Assembly: GCF_000526195.1 (NCBI RefSeq)
Contig: NZ_JAFP01000001.1
Location: forward strand, 1,678,312 to 1,742,311
Direction of reading: 5' to 3'
Length of the DNA stretch: 64,000 nt
Source of the DNA: Hippea sp. KM1
GTDB lineage: Bacteria > Campylobacterota_A > Desulfurellia > Desulfurellales > Hippeaceae
Made by a program: the position numbers and the translations under genes. The notes beneath the pieces are model-generated. The model did no database searches and was not told the origin of the DNA. It saw only the letters and a program-made list of their open reading frames with translations. Shown here piece by piece: positions 55,495 to 63,719 of the stretch (position 1 is its first letter; each line of letters begins with the position of its first letter).

Positions 55495-56568
55495 TTATTT
55501 TTCTGATTCTGAAACCCCCGCTTCCTGGAATGTGGCAACCTCTTTTATTACTCTTGCTGCGGCATCGACTATATGCATAGCTAAAACAGCACCTGTTCCC
55601 TCACCGAGCCTCATATTAAGCCTAAGGATCGGGTTTAGGCCTAAATACTCAAGCATGAGTTTGTGTCCGTTTTCCTCAGACAGATGACCGGCAAACATGT
55701 AATCGGCCACGGTTGGGTTGAGGTTGTAAGCAATAAGTGCCCCCGCCGTTGATATAAAGCCGTCTATCACAACGGGTATCCTCTTAAAAGCCGCAGCCAA
55801 TATAACCCCGGCTATAGCGCCAATCTCAAAACCGCCCACCTTTGCAAGCACATCGATTGCGTCGTTTCTATTCGGTTTGTTCAGCTGAATCCCCCTTCTG
55901 ATCACATCTATCTTGCGATTGTATGATTCATCATCAAGGCCTGTACCCCTGCCTGCAATCTCTGAAGGGTCTTTATCCAAAATAACGCTTGCAACGGCCG
56001 CCGACGGTGTTGTGTTGCCTATGCCCATATCGCCTGTGGCTATGAGGTTCAGGCCGTATTGTTCTATTTTGTCCCTTGCAAGTTCAAAACCTCTTAAGAT
56101 ACTAAGGGTGGCCTCATCCCTGCTCATTGCGGCCGTTTTTGTAAAGTTCTGGCTGCCTGAGTTGACCTTCTTTGATATAAACTCGTTTTCGCCGCTTAGC
56201 TGCTGGTTTTCAAAACTGCACTTCGTTCCAACATCGCAAACAACAACCCTTGCATTATTCTGCCTTGCAAGGACATTTATCGTGGCAATACCGCCAACAA
56301 ACGCCCTGATCATCTCACAGGTCACAACCTGAGGGAATGCGCTAACACCCTCCTCAACAACGCCGTGATCCGAGGCCATTACGAACACGCATCTCTTATC
56401 CGTCTCGGGCTTTAGGCTTCTGTGGATCGCGCAGAGCCTCTCAGAGATATCATTCAGCATACCCACGGCCCTCGGCGGCATGATGAGATTGGATGTCCTT
56501 TCTTTGGCCTTCTCAAAGACCCCCTTATCCGCAGGCTCTATCGAGTTAACTATGTCTTTTATATCCAT
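55495..56568 (-). CDS. cobT: Nicotinate-nucleotide-dimethylbenzimidazole phosphoribosyltransferase
   Basis: 357 residues from the ATG at 56568 behind TTGGAGGGG; a longer frame to 56595 lacks a ribosome site. MASDHGVVEEGVSAFPQ, GDMGIGNTTPSAAV, GRGTGLDDE and the C-terminal RLGEGTGAVLAM with its catalytic glutamate are all CobT motifs. It activates the lower ligand to alpha-ribazole phosphate. It is the first gene of the operon cobT-cobS-cobD-cobQ-cbiB. cobU/cobY is absent. No cobalamin riboswitch is recognisable in the 130 bases upstream. Confidence 0.95.
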   Translation of the reverse strand: MDIKDIVNSIEPADKGVFEKAKERTSNLIMPPRAVGMLNDISERLCAIHRSLKPETDKRCVFVMASDHGVVEEGVSAFPQVVTCEMIRAFVGGIATINVLARQNNARVVVCDVGTKCSFENQQLSGENEFISKKVNSGSQNFTKTAAMSRDEATLSILRGFELARDKIEQYGLNLIATGDMGIGNTTPSAAVASVILDKDPSEIAGRGTGLDDESYNRKIDVIRRGIQLNKPNRNDAIDVLAKVGGFEIGAIAGVILAAAFKRIPVVIDGFISTAGALIAYNLNPTVADYMFAGHLSEENGHKLMLEYLGLNPILRLNMRLGEGTGAVLAMHIVDAAARVIKEVATFQEAGVSESEK

Positions 56569-56700
56569 AACCCCTCCAACAATGTTTTTTATCAATTACC
56601 ACAAAAGCTGAACAAATACAAGGTTATTGAGGGGGATGGATGTATAGAAAGAGGCAAGGATTTACAAGGAAGGATCCAAGAGCCTATACAACAAGAAGCA

Positions 56701-57630
56701 TCAATTAAACTCTGAGATTTTCTGCTTAAACTCCCTCAGCCACTCAAAGGCCCCTTTGGTATTTTTCCAGGCCTTCCATGCATCAAAAACATAAGCAACA
56801 GCCTCATCCTCATCGCCTATACCGATAAATTGAGGGGGCTCTTTTGGCAATTTTCTAATACCCAGCATATAATCTATCACAAACCTATTCCTATTGTGTG
56901 CATACAACAAGGCTTCATCGGCTATCGATATTCTGCCGAATTTTTTAAAATAGAAGAGAGCCCTATTGAAGTTGCAATTGGCGCAATCCTCATCTTCAAG
57001 ATTTCTCATAAACAACTCAAACCTTATCAAATCGTTCTTCTCAAGCAACAAGGTTGATAATAAATATCGCACTCCCTGGTTATCCCCTGGGTTTAATTCC
57101 AACATTTCTTCATATATCTCTATCGCCTTATCAATATCACCCTTTGCATAAAAACATTCAGCAAGACCCGCCTTTGCCCTCATATAAGGCCGGGTCGACA
57201 AAATTCCCCAAAAATTACCCTTTTCTTTCTCGAAAATTTTTTCACCAAGCGTCTTTTTGCTCAATTCTATTGCCTTTTCGTATAGTTTCATAGCTTTATC
57301 AACATTCTTCTCTATGCTGGCTAAATAATTATATGCATCCGCATTATCTGGATCCAATTCTAAGGCTTGTTTTATTAGCTTTTTGGCTTTAGAGACAGGT
57401 TGCTCATAGGCCTCATAAACCAGATCCTGCGCACGCTCTTTTTTGTTAATACTTTCCGGCAAGTAATCATCAAGGCTTTTGCCCATCAAACTATCTAAAA
57501 AATCCTTAAGCTCATCAGCTGAGCTAAAATTTTGTTTTTCTATTAAATTTATTAACCTCGAAAATTCCCTTTCTGCGCTCATCTTGCTAAAGCTATTCTT
57601 TTTCTTACCTGCTTTTCTTTTCTTGCCCAC
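56701..57630 (-). CDS. TPR repeat protein, ST7-like
   Basis: 309 residues from a GTG at 57630 with AGAGGTGG upstream; the ATG-less extension to 57666 is less likely. A lysine-rich N-terminus (GKKRKAGKKKNSF) is followed by TPR units (AKKLIKQALELDPDNADAYNYLA; DIDKAIEIYEEMLELNPGDNQGVRYLL). The pattern with GNFWGILSTRPYMRAKAGLAECF and GAFEWLREF is shared with a family of bacterial and eukaryotic ST7/SEC-C-associated TPR proteins. It is soluble with an unknown partner. It marks the last ordinary gene before the accessory region. Confidence 0.75.
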   Translation of the reverse strand: MGKKRKAGKKKNSFSKMSAEREFSRLINLIEKQNFSSADELKDFLDSLMGKSLDDYLPESINKKERAQDLVYEAYEQPVSKAKKLIKQALELDPDNADAYNYLASIEKNVDKAMKLYEKAIELSKKTLGEKIFEKEKGNFWGILSTRPYMRAKAGLAECFYAKGDIDKAIEIYEEMLELNPGDNQGVRYLLSTLLLEKNDLIRFELFMRNLEDEDCANCNFNRALFYFKKFGRISIADEALLYAHNRNRFVIDYMLGIRKLPKEPPQFIGIGDEDEAVAYVFDAWKAWKNTKGAFEWLREFKQKISEFN

Positions 57631-58100
57631 AAGCCACCTCTTTGTTTTTATAATTACACAAAACACCTGCCCCAGATTATTATTTTAAACTTTTATCATA
57701 TCCCTCAAAGTCGTGTCAACAATTCTATACAGACCGTTAGATAAAGAAACACAAAGCAATCAAAAACAGTATATGCCCAAACAACAAGACTCACAACGGC
57801 AGTGATTGCTTGGTGTATAGCCTAAGCTGCTTGACAAAACATTTCAAGAATCTCTTAAACCTATTCCTCTTGCAATAAGATGAAGCTTCGTATAAAAATT
57901 CAAAACCTGATTAAAACTGTGCAACTATCTGACTAAGGTGGCAAAAAAATTGAAACAAGAACGAAAAAAGATAGAATTATTTAAGAAACGGCTAAAAAGC
58001 CAATAAAGTGACAGAGAGGGTAAAAGCGCCAAACAAAATGGTATGGTGCGATCTTCATTATCTTGAGGTTGAGCTTATCCATTGGCAGGAGATGGAATAA
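57631..58100. other. Gap with gene remnants before the toxin-antitoxin genes
   Basis: No full gene is seen in these 470 bases. On the minus strand TTGACA (57719-57714) with ATAAAA 17 bases on could be the promoter of the TPR gene. Between about 57780 and 57895 the minus strand is open for about 36 codons (EFLYEASSYCKRNRFKR...), a lysine- and arginine-rich tail resembling the end of a transposase or other lost gene. On the plus strand a 30-codon frame from GTG 58008 to TAA 58100 (WCDLHYLEVELIHWQEME) ends exactly where the next ATG begins and could be a small gene or a remnant. Confidence 0.35.
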
Positions 58101-58382
58101 ATGAGTGTCTTTTGGAATATAGATAAGAATAGCAAGATAGATGAAGTTACTTTAATAGAGCACACGCTAAAATACGGCGATTTTGACGATATAGTGGATT
58201 TGTTTAAGAAAATTGACAAGAATAGAATAAAAGAAGTCTGGTTAAAAACAATGGCTACAGATAAGAGGTTTTTGAAGGTTAATCTGATGATAGCAAGGAT
58301 CTTTTTCGATATGGATGTTGAAAAGGACTATTTTGAAGGCTTGAATAATGCAAGATTTGAAGTTAAAGTGTCTGTTAAATAG
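58101..58382 (+). CDS. Putative antitoxin of the AbiEii-type pair (DUF6922-like)
   Basis: 93 residues. HTLKYGDFDDIVDLFKKID, VWLKTMATDKRFLKVN and IARIFFDMDVEKDYFEGL is a pattern seen in short proteins encoded just before AbiEii-like nucleotidyltransferases, where the ATG..D.RF.K.N motif is typical. It is predicted all-helical. The downstream gene overlaps its end by 35 bases in another frame, so the two are co-translated. The antitoxin role is inferred from the position; no DNA-binding motif is obvious. Confidence 0.6.
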   Translation: MSVFWNIDKNSKIDEVTLIEHTLKYGDFDDIVDLFKKIDKNRIKEVWLKTMATDKRFLKVNLMIARIFFDMDVEKDYFEGLNNARFEVKVSVK

Positions 58383-58980
58383 CGCAAGAGAGGTTTTGTT
58401 AAAACTCGTAGAGAGTGGCTATATGAGAAACTTTGTGTTGGTAGGCGGTAGTGCTTTGGCATTGTATCTTTGTCATAGATTCAGTGAGGATTTGGACTTT
58501 TTTACTTATGACGATGGCAACTTCCAAAGGGAAGAAATATTCGGAATAATCGACAAATTTGAAAGCAAAGAAATAGTGAACATCAGTGACGAACAGATTG
58601 ATGCCATAATTGAAGGTGCGAAAGTTACCTTTTTTAATGCAAAATGGCGCTTCCTAAAACCAAAAAAGATAAAAAATTTCAATATTGCCACGTTAGAGCA
58701 AATTGCAATCATGAAGACAAATACACTTTTTTTGAGGGCAAAGTACAGGGACTATTATGATTTATATTTTTTGGCGCAACACCTCAGCTTGAGGCAAATT
58801 TTTGAGCTGTCAAAAGATATATTGAGTGGCATAAATCTAAAGCTTTTTATAACGGCTTTAACCTTTATCGATGATATAGAAGATGAAAAATTGGATTACT
58901 TGAAACCAGCAAAAAAGCTTTCACTGAAGGAAATTAGGGAGTTTTTTGAAGAGAAAATCAAGGAGGAATTTCTTGAATAA
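58348..58980 (+). CDS. AbiEii/AbiGii-family nucleotidyltransferase, putative toxin
   Basis: 210 residues. The nucleotidyltransferase core VLVGGSALALYLCHRFSEDLDFFT carries the GGxAL and the metal aspartates SxDLDFF; later ATLEQIAIMKTNTL and RAKYRDYYDLYFL supply the lysine and the RDxxDL motif. Members such as AbiEii and MenT transfer nucleotides to tRNA or other targets and act as toxins in abortive infection or stress. It is the second gene of the pair begun at 58101. Codon use is more AT-rich than in the core genes. Confidence 0.82.
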   Translation: MQDLKLKCLLNSAREVLLKLVESGYMRNFVLVGGSALALYLCHRFSEDLDFFTYDDGNFQREEIFGIIDKFESKEIVNISDEQIDAIIEGAKVTFFNAKWRFLKPKKIKNFNIATLEQIAIMKTNTLFLRAKYRDYYDLYFLAQHLSLRQIFELSKDILSGINLKLFITALTFIDDIEDEKLDYLKPAKKLSLKEIREFFEEKIKEEFLE

Positions 58981-59126
58981 ACAAGATGGGCTTTCTTTTT
59001 CTTGACTTTTCTCATTTTTACTTTTACATTTGAGCTTGCGTTTAAGTTTATGAATATGGGTTGATGGTTTAATTGTCAGATTCACAGAAATTTAAAAGAT
59101 TGTCTTTTTAGTCGAGGACTATTAGG

Positions 59127-59438
59127 GTGAAAGAAAGTAGAATTTTGGATAATTTAAAGTTAGAAACATTAGAAGATTTGAGAAACTTTTTAAGGGACTT
59201 TTTTGGAAGCGAGAAAGTGGAAATTTATCTATTTGGTTCAAGGGCAAGAGGGAATAATACTTCATTTTCAGATGTTGATATAGGACTTCTGGCAAGTAAA
59301 GACATATCGGACAAAATGACCGTGTTAAGAGATGTTCTGGAAGAAAGCAATTTTCCCTATAAAGTCGATTTGGTGGATCTGTCTTCAAACAAAGAACTTT
59401 TAGAAATTGTCTTAAAAGAGGGCAAAAGGTGGCTTTAG
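59127..59438 (+). CDS. MNT-domain nucleotidyltransferase (MntA-like antitoxin)
   Basis: 103 residues from a GTG. LFGSRARGNNTSFSDVDIGLL is the minimal nucleotidyltransferase motif (GSxARG...SDxDxG), with a third acidic residue in YKVDLVDL. In HEPN-MNT pairs MntA adenylylates the HEPN ribonuclease to silence it. It overlaps the HEPN gene by 10 bases, the usual arrangement. It is separate from the AbiEii-type pair 150 bases upstream. Confidence 0.88.
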   Translation: MKESRILDNLKLETLEDLRNFLRDFFGSEKVEIYLFGSRARGNNTSFSDVDIGLLASKDISDKMTVLRDVLEESNFPYKVDLVDLSSNKELLEIVLKEGKRWL

Positions 59439-59899
59439 AAAAGCTTGTAAAAGATTTTGAGAGGGCTTTGGAAAGGCTGAAAGAGGCTTACTTAAGAGCG
59501 AAAAATTCAGATAAAGACGATTACTATTTTTTTAGGGATAGCGCTGTTCAGAGGTTTGAATTTACTGTTGAGATTTTCTGGAAGTGCATCAAATCTTATT
59601 TAAGAGAGATTGAAGGAATTGAATGTAGAAGCCCTAAATCATGCATAAAGAACTTTTTCTCTGCAGGCTACTTGAACGAAGAGGGGACAATCCTTCTCCT
59701 TAAAATGATAGATGACAGAAATTTAACTTCTCATACACATAGAGAGGAAGTAGCTGAACTACTATTCTCAAAACTTGAGGGGTACATAGCTCAATTGGAA
59801 GAGGTGCTTTTGGGTTTGCAAAAATATATGAATTATAATGCCCCCGTAAACTTCATCAGATTTTTGAACACTTCTCTTCTCAAATCTGATAAGATTTGA
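59429..59899 (+). CDS. HEPN-domain protein (HI0074-like, HepT-like toxin)
   Basis: 156 residues, helical. RFEFTVEIFWKCIKSYLRE and the RNLTSH element (Rx4H, the HEPN ribonuclease motif, about 104-109) are present. The HEPN domain is complete by about residue 140. The last residues (APVNFIRFLNTSLLKSDKI) run into a segment that I take to be the left end of an IS3-family element, so the native tail has been replaced. Expected activity is RNA cleavage or tRNA inactivation controlled by the MNT partner upstream. Confidence 0.83.
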   Translation: MALEKLVKDFERALERLKEAYLRAKNSDKDDYYFFRDSAVQRFEFTVEIFWKCIKSYLREIEGIECRSPKSCIKNFFSAGYLNEEGTILLLKMIDDRNLTSHTHREEVAELLFSKLEGYIAQLEEVLLGLQKYMNYNAPVNFIRFLNTSLLKSDKI

Positions 59900-61226
59900 G
59901 AAGTAATCAGATGTTCTTAAATCTGATTTAGTCTTAAAAGTTTGATTGATTTGAGGAGGTTGTTGTGTCAAAGAAACACAGAAAGTTTTCTTCTGAGTTT
60001 AAGGCCAAAGTGGTCTTAGAGTTGTTGGAAGGTGACAAGAGTGTAAGTGAGATTGCATCCAAATACGGCATATTACCTAAATCCATACATCAGTGGAAGA
60101 AGCAGTTTTTGGAGAATGCATCCTTAGCCTTTGAGAATGCTGTCCCGGCAAAGAAGTATAAGGAAGAGATAAGAGAGAAGGAATCCCAAATTGAGGCTCT
60201 ATCCAAAGCATTGGGTCAGGCTACCATAGAAAGGGACTGGGTATTAAAAAAATTAAAGAGCTTGGGCTTGAAGACTAAGAAGAGCCTGGTGGAGCCCAAG
60301 CTCAAAAACCTTTCAATCACCAGGCAAACAGAGCTTTTAGGGATGAACAGGTCTACACTGTATTACAAGAACAAGCCAGAGATTTCAGAAGAAGACATAG
60401 AAATCATGAATGCCATTGATGAGATATACACAGAGTTTCCATACTACGGATACAGAAGGGATATACCACCAGTTGAGAAGAAAAGGCTTTGATAATGTGG
60501 GAAAGAGAAGAATAACAAGGTTCATGAAGATTATGGGCATAAGGGCTTTATATCCCAAAAGGAAGAGATTTAAAACAACAGAATTGGATAAGAACACAAA
60601 GGCCTATCCATATCTGCTAAACGACATAATACCCACAAAGCCCAATCAGGTATGGGTCTCAGATATCACATACATCAGGCTCTGTAAGGGCTTTGCCTAT
60701 CTGTGCGTCATAATGGACCTAAAATCAAGGGCTGTATTATCACACAAACTATCACCAACAAATGGATGATGAACTTGTTGTAAGGACTATAGAATCTGCT
60801 ATAGAAAAATACGGAAGACCCGATATCTTCAACTCTGACCAGGGGAGCCAATACACCTCAAACAGGACAATAGAGCTTCTAAAGAAACACAACATATCCA
60901 TATCCATGGATGCCAAGGGCAGGTGTTTTGACAACATACACATGGAGAGGTTCTTCAGAAGCTTAAAACAGGAGAATATCTATCCAAGCTGCTATGAGAG
61001 ATTCAAAGACGCAAAAAACTGGAATAGATGAATACATACACACCTACAATAGCAAGAGATTACACTCTGCTATTGGATATAAGACGCCTTTTGAGGTATA
61101 TGGGTGTATGTCAGAAACAAAAGAAAACATAGTTGCTTGAAAAGGAGGTGAGTAGTCCTGTTAACTGAGGGTTAAGGAGAGAGAAGGAAAAGGGAAATGG
61201 GAAGAATTGACTTGACAAGTGGGGCA
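59839..61226 (+). mobile_element. IS3-family element, decayed, first copy
   Basis: About 1.39 kb. The proposed ends are TGCCCC at 59839 and GGGGCA ending at 61226, with partial match beyond (TCAGATTTTT versus TCAATTCTTC), weak but at the right places around the transposase. No exact target duplication was found. Near the left end is a perfect 11-base inverted repeat (59876-59903, CTTCTCAAATC / GATTTGAGAAG). The element lies in the 3' end of the HEPN gene. Confidence 0.5.
59965..61140 (+). pseudogene. IS3-family transposase (OrfA and OrfB), broken by frameshifts
   Basis: The OrfA part is intact (KHRKFSSEFKAKVVLELLEG, an HTH then a leucine-rich helix) and runs into OrfB in the same frame until about 60470 (EFPYYGYRRD). 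The frame then changes; the second piece includes the first catalytic aspartate ([10 protein letters not shown]). A further piece from 60762 has the second aspartate (FNSDQGSQYTS) and the DDE glutamate region (HMERFFRSLK). After 61020 the tail (YNSKRLHSAIGYKTPFEVY) is in yet another frame. At least three shifts make it inactive. Confidence 0.88.
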
Positions 61227-61245
61227 ATATAACCTGCTACAATCC

Positions 61246-62560
61246 TGTATACACCAAGTTAGTGCATATGATACACTAACTTAAGGAGGTAGTTTTTATG
61301 AAACCAAGGAGAAGGTTTTCAAATGAATTCAAGTTGGATGCAGTCCTCCTTACTCTTCAAGGAGACAGGACTGTCAAAGAGGTATCAGAGGAGATGGATA
61401 TCCCCTATGCTCTCCTTTGCAAATGGAGAACAAAATACAAAAAGTTGGGAGAGAAGGCCTTTGTTGGCAAAGGAAACATCTCAGAGGATAGAAAAGACAT
61501 AAAGGCTTTAGAAAGAGAGTTGAGAATTGTGAGGCAGGAGAGAGACATATTAAAAAAAGCACTCGCCATCTTCTCAACTCATCAGAACAAAAATACAGAT
61601 TTATAGAGATGTTCAGAAATGAATTTCCAGTTGAGAGGATGGCAAAAGTACTGGATATTACAAGGGATAGCTACTACAAATGGCTAAGAAGAAGACAAAG
61701 CAAAGAAAACAGGAAAATGAGTTTCTACTTTCGAGAATACGACACATATTCTATCTCCACAAGAAAAGGTACGGCTCAAGCAGAATCCATGCAGAACTTA
61801 AAAAAGAAAACATAACCTGCTCAAGAAGAAGAGTAGCGAAGCTAATGAAGTCAGCCAATCTTATCAGCATAAGATACAAAAGACACAGATACCCAGAAAA
61901 TAAAAACAGTGAAAAAATAGATAAATATCCGCCAATCTGTTGAATCAGGACTTTACTGTTGACTCACCCAACAAGGTCTGGGTATCTGATATAACCTATA
62001 TCCCAACCAAAAGAGGGTTGGCTCTATTTAACCACAATAATAGACCTGTTCAACAGAGAGGGTAGTGGGTGAGAGCAGGTCATACAACCTAAAAACGGAG
62101 AATACCGTCATAAAAGCCCTATATGAGGCAATGAGAAAGAGGAAACCAAAAGAAAAACTCATATTCCACTCAGACAAAGGCGTTCAATACCACTCCAAAG
62201 AATTCAGAAACATACTCAAAGCTTTCAATATCACACAAAGCACAAGCGGAAAGGGCAACTGCTATGATAATGCTGTCGCTGAGAGCTTCTTTAAAACCCT
62301 AAAGAGTGAGCTTCTATCAAATGGGGCTTTCAAAACAAAAAGAGAAGCTAAAATCAAGGTTTTTGAGTATATAGAGTTGTACTACAACAAGAAAAGGATC
62401 CACTCCTCACTGAATTGGTGTACTCCTGAGGAGTATTTGGAGAACTACTACAGAAATACTGACAAAAGAGAAGAAGAAACACAACAAGTAGAGCAGAAAG
62501 AGGCAGTGTGATTAAAAAAGAGGGGGGGGTTTTTAAAAAACATGACTAATTGGGTGTATA
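61246..62560 (+). mobile_element. IS3-family element, decayed, second copy of a different type
   Basis: About 1.3 kb. The left end TGTATACACCAAGTTAGTG (from 61246) and the inverted right end TATACACCCAATTAGTCATG (62560 back to 62541) match at about 15 of 18 positions. Directly inside the left end is a 9-base hairpin, AAGTTAGTG / CACTAACTT (61256-61282), just before the AAGGAGG of orfA. It begins only 20 bases after the proposed end of the first element and its right end abuts an IS1634-like remnant. Confidence 0.65.
61298..62511 (+). pseudogene. IS3-family transposase (OrfA and OrfB), broken by frameshifts
   Basis: OrfA (61298-61606, 102 residues, RRRFSNEFKLDAVLLTLQGD) looks intact. OrfB starts at 61609 (FRNEFPVERMAKVLDITRDSYY), shifts to another frame near 61720 (RYGSSRIHAELKKENI), shifts again near 62020 after [13 protein letters not shown], and again near 62060. 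The last frame holds the second aspartate (FHSDKGVQYHS) and the catalytic glutamate (NAVAESFFKTLK). It is a different lineage from the first copy. A G8 run follows at about 62522. Confidence 0.88.
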
Positions 62561-62580
62561 AAAAAAGGTTGACAGACCAA

Positions 62581-63380
62581 TGAGGGAATGAGACAGAAAT
62601 GGTTCTGTATAAAAGCAGCTATGCTAAATCAAAATGGATAAAACGATAAAGAAAGAGTATCAAGAAAAAGAAAAACAGGAAATGAAACTCATTGAGAAAC
62701 TGCAGAGGAGAAGATTTTTCTGCGAAGCTGACGCAAAAGAGGTACTTAAAGAAAAGACAAGTAAGTTAGAGTGCCTAACCATAACAGAAGCTAAACTCAT
62801 ATCAAAGCCCAAATACAAGACAAAAGGAAGACCAAAATCGGATGCCAAACCGGATTACTATGAATACTACTGGGTTATAGATACCAAACCAACAAAAGGG
62901 TACATAGAACAGAAGCAGAACCAAAAGAGTGGTCTTTTTATCCTTGCAACCAATGACATGAAACTATCAGAAAAAGAACTGCTTGATGAGTACAAATCAC
63001 AACAGAGGATAGAAAGGGGCTTTAGGTTTCTAAAATCACCGGAGTTTCTAAGTGATGCCATGTTTTTGAAAAATCCAAAACGCATTGAAGCAATGCTTAT
63101 GATAATGACTATATCCTTACTTGTATATGCTGCCTTGGAATACAGAATAAGAAGTGAGCTTAAGAATAAAAACAAGACCTTTCCCAATCAGCTTGGGAAA
63201 CCCATTCAGAACCCAACAGCAAGGTGGGTGTTTGAGAACTTCTTTGCCATACACCTACTTATTCTAAACAACCAAGAACAAATTGTTGGGTTGGAAGATA
63301 AGCATAGGCTAATACTGGAGCTGTTGGGTGGAACTTATATGGGGTTTTATGGTATAAATGGAGGGAGAGGTGCGGAATGA
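62581..63380 (+). pseudogene. IS1634-like (IS4 superfamily) transposase, C-terminal remnant
   Basis: The main frame 62634-63380 gives 248 residues: a coiled basic start (RRRFFCEADAKEVL), KSGLFILATNDMKLSEKELLDEY, QQRIERGFRFLKSPEF with the catalytic glutamate (YREK-like E), and helices to LLGGTYMGFYGIN. Just upstream in another frame (62597-62640) VLYKSSYAKSK continues the same protein, so a frameshift lies near 62634. The N-terminal half with the first two catalytic aspartates is missing, cut off by the right end of the second IS3 element. Confidence 0.8.
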
Positions 63381-63704
63381 GGGGTGTATGTAATTTCTCA
63401 GGGATTTCTCGCTGCCAGGAAGCTCTTTGAATTTCTCCTCAAGATAGTCATATACACCGCTCATATTGAGTTTCTGATAGTCCAAGCCGATGCCGAGAGA
63501 TTGTAAGAATTGCAAACAGAAACGAGATAAATAATTGTATATTTTTTGTTTGAATTTCTTTTTGCAGGCATCATCTCGGCTCTGGTGTTTGATTTGTAGA
63601 TTGAGAGTATCTCATCTTTGAAGGGGTCAAACAACTTGTCCCTTGATAGGGGTAGTGTAAAATTACTTGTGTCACCCTTTGAAGGGAGAGGTGCGGAATG
63701 AGGG
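63363..63704 (+). repeat. 21-bp direct repeats around an IstA remnant
   Basis: GGGAGAGGTGCGGAATGAGG plus one G occurs at 63363-63383 and again at 63684-63704, 321 bases apart. The first copy forms the last codons and stop of the IS1634-like remnant. The second follows TTTGAA and may be the end of another copy of the same element. The DNA between carries an IS21-like fragment. Confidence 0.75.
63384..63683 (-). pseudogene. IS21 IstA-like transposase fragment
   Basis: On the minus strand, from about 63680 downward, LSRDKLFDPFKDEILSIY resembles the N-terminal part of IstA, which has a KLDPYKD..I start. After a frame change near 63520, GLDYQKLNMSGVYDYLEEKF and KELPGSEKSLRNYI resemble the following helix-turn-helix region (ELPGSERTVRNY-like). 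Both parts are short and the rest is absent. It appears to be an N-terminal fragment only; no IstB is present. Confidence 0.45.
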
Positions 63705-63719
63705 TTCTAACTATTATAG

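Noticed and set aside
56569..56700. Cobalamin riboswitch upstream of cobT
   Set aside because: Expected because the operon makes B12, but no B12-box (GCCACTG-like) or long structured leader is visible, and the gap is only about 130 bases.
58101..59899. A new multi-gene defence island
   Set aside because: Only two small, recognisable toxin-antitoxin-type pairs are present, with no nuclease, helicase or restriction genes around; the rest is transposon debris.
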